From NCBI RefSeq assembly GCF_012641435.1, contig NZ_JABAIJ010000009.1:62001-126000 (forward strand): a stretch of 64,000 nt of DNA, given 5' to 3'. The position numbers were made by a program, and so were the translations under genes. Origin of the DNA: Rhizobium sp. P38BS-XIX (lineage in GTDB: Bacteria; Pseudomonadota; Alphaproteobacteria; Rhizobiales; Rhizobiaceae). How positions within the stretch are numbered: the stretch's first letter is position 1; each line of letters starts with the position of its first letter. Below are positions 60,579 through 64,000 of the stretch, piece after piece. Under the pieces are notes generated by a model, which did not search any database, was not told where the DNA came from, and worked only from the letters and a program-made list of their open reading frames with translations.

Positions 60579-61475
60579 CTACCGTTCCCAATAGGGCACG
60601 GAGCCATAAAGTTCCGTCAGGAAGTCGATGAAGACGCGCACTTTCGCCGGCAGAAACTGCCTGCTTGGGTAGACCGCCGACAGCGTGACGCTATGCGACC
60701 CCTCATAGGCCGGCAGCACCTGCACGAGGCGGCCATCGCGCAGCTCGGGGCCGACATCCCAGGTGGAGCGCAACGCGATGCCAAAACCGGCGAGCACGGC
60801 CTCGCGAATGACTTCGCTGGAATTGGTGATCAGCTTGCCTTCCGGCCGAAAAGTCAGGCTGCCTTTCGGGCCGTCAAGCCGCCATGGATCGTGGTTGTGC
60901 GCCGGCAGGCAGATGTGACGGCGAAGATCGTCGATATCCTCGGGCATGCCATGCTCATCGATATAGGCGGGTGAGGCGCAGAGCACGCGGCGTACGGGGG
61001 CGAGCCGGCGGGCGACGAGGCTGGAATCGGTGAGTTCGGCGATACGGACGGCAAGATCGAAGCCGCCGCCGACGATATCGACGAACTCGTCGCTGAGCAC
61101 GAGGTTGATGGCCAGTTCCGGATGGGCCTGCATGAAGGATTTCAGATGCGGGGCGATATGGAGCCTGCCAAAAGAGGTCGGGGCGGAGATCTTCAGCGTG
61201 CCCTGCATCTGCGCCGAACGACCGGCAATATAGGCTTCGGCCTCTTCCAGGCCGGCAAGAATCGCCAGCACGCGATCATAGAAACCCTGACCCGCCTCCG
61301 TCAGCGAAATCTGCCGGGTCGTGCGCTGCAGCAGGCGCGTGCCCAGCCTGTCTTCAAGCCGCTTGATGCGCTTCGAGATCACGGCCGGCGAAAAGCCGAG
61401 AGCCCGGCCGGTCAGCGACATGCTGCCGGTGGCAACGACGCTGGCAAAGATTTCGAGATCCCCTAGATTGGTCAT
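60579..61475 (-). CDS. LysR-family regulator divergent from glcD
   Basis: 298 residues. MTNLGDLEIFASVVATGSMSLTGRALGFSPAVISKRIKRLEDRLGTRLLQRTTRQISLTEAG HTH, then GTLKISAPTSFGRLHIAPHL. Divergent from the glycolate oxidase operon with 119 bp between, so likely its regulator; also co-directional with the macrodomain gene. Confidence 0.87.
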   Translation of the reverse strand: MTNLGDLEIFASVVATGSMSLTGRALGFSPAVISKRIKRLEDRLGTRLLQRTTRQISLTEAGQGFYDRVLAILAGLEEAEAYIAGRSAQMQGTLKISAPTSFGRLHIAPHLKSFMQAHPELAINLVLSDEFVDIVGGGFDLAVRIAELTDSSLVARRLAPVRRVLCASPAYIDEHGMPEDIDDLRRHICLPAHNHDPWRLDGPKGSLTFRPEGKLITNSSEVIREAVLAGFGIALRSTWDVGPELRDGRLVQVLPAYEGSHSVTLSAVYPSRQFLPAKVRVFIDFLTELYGSVPYWER

Positions 61476-61594
61476 GCACGATTATTTCCCATTTTGGAAT
61501 AAATGCTTATCATTTGCGCCAATTCTGGGAAAGCGCTAAGCCTATTATGGGTTAAAAGGGGCTGCGCCGAGATCGGATGCAGGAGGAGGACGGC

Positions 61595-63034
61595 ATGGCC
61601 GAGGCTATTGCATTTCTGGAGCCGCGTGCGGATGTTCTGGCTCGCCGCCGCACCATCGTTGCCGATCTTGCCGATATCCTGGCGCCGGAATGCCTCATTC
61701 ATGAGGCGAGGGAGCTGGTTCCCTTCGAAACCGATGCTTTCGTTTCCTATCGGCGTGTGCCGCTCGCCGTAGCGCTGCCGCGTTCGACGACGGAAGTCGC
61801 GGCGGTGATGAAATATTGCCATCGATACGGCATCCCCGTGGTGCCGCGCGGCGCCGGCACCTCGCTTTCCGGCGGCGCCATCCCGCAGGAGGATGCCGTT
61901 GTCCTTGGCCTTTCCAAGATGAACCGCATCCTCGATGTCGATTACGCCAACCGCACCGCAACGGTACAGGCCGGCGTGACCAACCTGCATGTCTCCGAAA
62001 GCGTCTCCGCCGACGGCTTCTTTTATGCGCCCGACCCGAGCTCGCAGCTTGCCTGCACGATCGGCGGCAATATCGGCATGAATTCCGGCGGTGCGCACTG
62101 TCTGAAATACGGTGTCACGACCAACAATCTGCTTGGCGTCAAGCTGGTCCTCACGGATGGCACCGTCATCGAACTTGGCGGCAAGGCGCTGGATGCAGCC
62201 GGCTACGATCTGCTCGGCCTCGTATGCGGTTCGGAAGGCCAGCTGGGCATCGTCACCGAGGCGACGGTGAGGTTGATCGCCAAGCCGGAAGGCGCAAGGC
62301 CGGTGCTGTTCGGTTTCGACACGTCGGAGGAGGCGGGTGCCTGCGTTGCCGATGTCATCGCTGCCGGCATCGTGCCTGTGGCCATCGAGTTCATGGACAA
62401 GCAGGCGATCGAGATCTGCGAAGCCTTTGCCAAGGCCGGCTATCCCCTCGATGTCGGCGCTCTCCTCATCGTCGAGGTCGAAGGCTCGGAAGCGGAAATG
62501 GACGATATGCTGGCCAGCATTGTCGATATCGCCCGCAGGCACGGGGTCAAAACCGTCAGGGAGTGCCAGTCCGCGACGGAGGCGGCGCTGATCTGGAAGG
62601 GGCGCAAATCCGCATTCGGCGCCACCGGGCGCATCGCCGATTATATCTGCATGGACGGCACCGTGCCATTGAGCCAGCTGTCCCATGTGCTGCAGAAGAC
62701 GGCCGAGATCGTCGATGGCTACGGCCTGCGGGTGGCCAACGTCTTCCATGCGGGCGATGGCAACATGCACCCGCTCATCCTCTTTAACGCGAATGATCCC
62801 GAAGAGGCTGCCAAGGCGGAAGCGGCGGGCAACGATATCCTGCGCCTCTGTGTCGATGCCGGCGGTTGCCTCACCGGCGAACATGGCGTCGGCATCGAAA
62901 AGCGTGACCTGATGCGGCATCAGTATGCCCAGATCGATCTCGACCAGATGATGGCGGTGCGATCAGCCTTCGATCCCGGCTGGATCCTCAATCCTTCCAA
63001 GGTTTTCCCGCTGGATGGGCGCAAAACGGCATGA
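61595..63034 (+). CDS. glcD: Glycolate oxidase subunit GlcD (FAD-linked)
   Basis: 479 residues from ATG 61595, with GGAGGAGG upstream. FAD_binding_4: VVPRGAGTSLSGGAIPQEDAVVLGLSKMNRIL, SQLACTIGGNIGMNSGGAHCLKYGVTTNNLLGVKLVLTDG; C-terminal HAGDGNMHPLILF and GCLTGEHGVGIEKR. It oxidises glycolate to glyoxylate with GlcE and GlcF. ATGA overlap with glcE. Confidence 0.92.
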   Translation: MAEAIAFLEPRADVLARRRTIVADLADILAPECLIHEARELVPFETDAFVSYRRVPLAVALPRSTTEVAAVMKYCHRYGIPVVPRGAGTSLSGGAIPQEDAVVLGLSKMNRILDVDYANRTATVQAGVTNLHVSESVSADGFFYAPDPSSQLACTIGGNIGMNSGGAHCLKYGVTTNNLLGVKLVLTDGTVIELGGKALDAAGYDLLGLVCGSEGQLGIVTEATVRLIAKPEGARPVLFGFDTSEEAGACVADVIAAGIVPVAIEFMDKQAIEICEAFAKAGYPLDVGALLIVEVEGSEAEMDDMLASIVDIARRHGVKTVRECQSATEAALIWKGRKSAFGATGRIADYICMDGTVPLSQLSHVLQKTAEIVDGYGLRVANVFHAGDGNMHPLILFNANDPEEAAKAEAAGNDILRLCVDAGGCLTGEHGVGIEKRDLMRHQYAQIDLDQMMAVRSAFDPGWILNPSKVFPLDGRKTA

Positions 63035-64000
63035 ACGAATTTTATCCGACAACCGAGGAAGAAGCGGCCTCCGTCATCAGCGATCACGCGGCGCGGGGCG
63101 CGGCTTTGTCGGTTGCCGGCGGTAATACCCGCTCCGGCTTCGGCAATGCCGTCGCCGCCGAAGCGATGCTATCTTCCCGCAGCCTTGCCGGCATCGTTTC
63201 ATACAATCCCGGTGAGATGGTGATGACCGCCCGGGCCGGCACGCCAGTCGCCGAGATCGAAGCGGCCTTGAGCGAAGGTGGCCAGATGATGGCCTTCGAG
63301 CCGATGGATCATCGGGCGTTGCTCGCGACTGCCGGCGAACCCACCATCGGTGGGGTTTTTGCCGCCAATGTGTCCGGCCCGCGCCGCTTCGTCAGCGGTG
63401 CCGCGCGTGACAGCCTGCTCGGCGTTCGTTTCGTCAATGGCAGAGGTGAGATCGTCAAAGCCGGCGGCCGGGTGATGAAGAACGTCACGGGGCTCGATCT
63501 GGTAAAACTGCTGGCGGGTTCGCACGGGACGCTCGGTCTTCTGACGGAGGTGACGTTTCGTGTGCCGCCGCGACCAAAGACCGAGGAAACGATCGTCGTC
63601 TCCGGTCTGAACGACGCGGAGGCCGCCGACGCTATGGCGGCCGTGATGGCGCTGTCGCTGGAAGTGTCAGGCGCCGCCCATTTGCCAATGACGGTCAGCT
63701 GGAGCTTTCTCAATGGTCAGTTGCCGAAGGGTGAGGCTACCGTCCTGCGCATCGAAGGTCTGCCGGGCTCGGTTTCGGTCCGAGCTGAAAAACTGGCCTC
63801 CGCCTTGCTGCACCATTTCGGACCGGTAGCCCGGCTTGGAGAAGCCGAAAGCCGCGAGCTTTGGCGGCAAATCCGTGATGTGAAACCCTATGCCGACGGC
63901 ACAACGCGGCCTGTCTGGCGCGTATCGGTCGCGCCGGGAACCGGCCACAAGCTTGTTGCCGCCCTTCGCCTCGAGGCAGGGGTCGATGCCTACTATGACT
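63031..64000 (+). CDS. glcE: Glycolate oxidase subunit GlcE (5' part, runs off window)
   Basis: About 323 codons to the window edge, beginning MNEFYPTTEEEAASVISDHAARG. FAD-binding domain: ALSVAGGNTRSGFG, GTPVAEIEAALSEGGQMMAFEPMDHR, TIGGVFAANVSGPRRFVSGAARDSLLGVRFVNGRGEIVKAGGRVMKNVTGLDLVKLLAGSHGTLGLLTEVTF. Matches GlcE; the iron-sulfur subunit GlcF is expected next. Confidence 0.9.
   Translation, partial: MNEFYPTTEEEAASVISDHAARGAALSVAGGNTRSGFGNAVAAEAMLSSRSLAGIVSYNPGEMVMTARAGTPVAEIEAALSEGGQMMAFEPMDHRALLATAGEPTIGGVFAANVSGPRRFVSGAARDSLLGVRFVNGRGEIVKAGGRVMKNVTGLDLVKLLAGSHGTLGLLTEVTFRVPPRPKTEETIVVSGLNDAEAADAMAAVMALSLEVSGAAHLPMTVSWSFLNGQLPKGEATVLRIEGLPGSVSVRAEKLASALLHHFGPVARLGEAESRELWRQIRDVKPYADGTTRPVWRVSVAPGTGHKLVAALRLEAGVDAYYD

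Noticed and set aside
61472..62920. 482-codon minus-strand frame over glcD
   Set aside because: Antisense shadow; glcD itself has conserved FAD motifs and an SD.
1..64000. CRISPR arrays, tRNA or rRNA genes, restriction systems, insertion sequences other than the prophage
   Set aside because: No regularly spaced direct repeats, cloverleaf-type sequences, cas/RM genes or further transposase genes were found on reading.

Overview
The window reads as chromosome from a member of the Rhizobiaceae (Rhizobium/Agrobacterium group). Host coding DNA is GC-rich. Diagnostic host genes include an RirA-type iron regulator with its three cysteines, mmsA with a divergent LysR gene, a plant-type gshA, a 48-residue rhizobial small protein, and an intergenic palindromic element of a kind I associate with rhizobia. 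No rRNA, tRNA or CRISPR was seen.

Positions 1 to about 19,200 hold most of a Mu-like transposable prophage. It lies with its repressor/transposase end to the right and is cut by the left edge inside the gpG-like virion morphogenesis gene. From right to left: a coupled 51-residue ORF and a C-type repressor (both + strand), an operator pair, then a leftward early region (Ner-like regulator, small ORF, DnaA-domain-IV-like protein, ParB-like protein, hypothetical, MuA transposase, MuB ATPase, small proteins, DUF3164, GemA, Mor). A terminator follows Mor. The late region is then endolysin, lipoprotein, holin-like protein, DksA/TraR zinc finger, DUF2730, a VpaChn25_0724-like protein, gp27, gp28 terminase, gp29 portal, gpF (with a C-terminal nuclease-like tail) and gpG. 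Genes overlap by 1-8 bp almost throughout. The exception is a divergently transcribed pair of two-TM membrane proteins at 9450-11048, with lower GC, sitting between gemA and DUF3164. It is the best candidate here for an undescribed phage-borne accessory system.

19.5-31.6 kb: small host proteins, LysR/mmsA (valine and inositol catabolism), a VOC protein, rirA with an IRO-type box, a complete dppABCDF dipeptide/heme-type ABC transporter operon, gluconokinase and a DadA-like oxidoreductase.

31.7-41.6 kb: an isoprenylcysteine-methyltransferase-like enzyme coupled to a type III polyketide synthase, a secreted TPR protein, an ECF sigma/anti-sigma pair, a Ppx/GppA phosphatase with a very basic N-terminal tail coupled to rlmE, an MFS exporter, an MBL-fold hydrolase and an atypical plsY.

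41.9-64 kb: guaB, small membrane proteins, a Tat-like dienelactone hydrolase, TetR and LysR regulators, a DUF1127 protein, a second DLH-type hydrolase, an ABC-F ATPase, an aldo/keto reductase, a phasin-like hypothetical, gshA, a LysE exporter, rsmE, pit, a Nudix hydrolase, a LysR/adenosylhomocysteinase-paralogue pair, a macrodomain protein, a LysR and the start of a glcDE(F) glycolate oxidase operon, cut by the right edge.

Family names rest on my reading of the translated sequences without database searches. Exact prophage ends and all binding sites are inferences.
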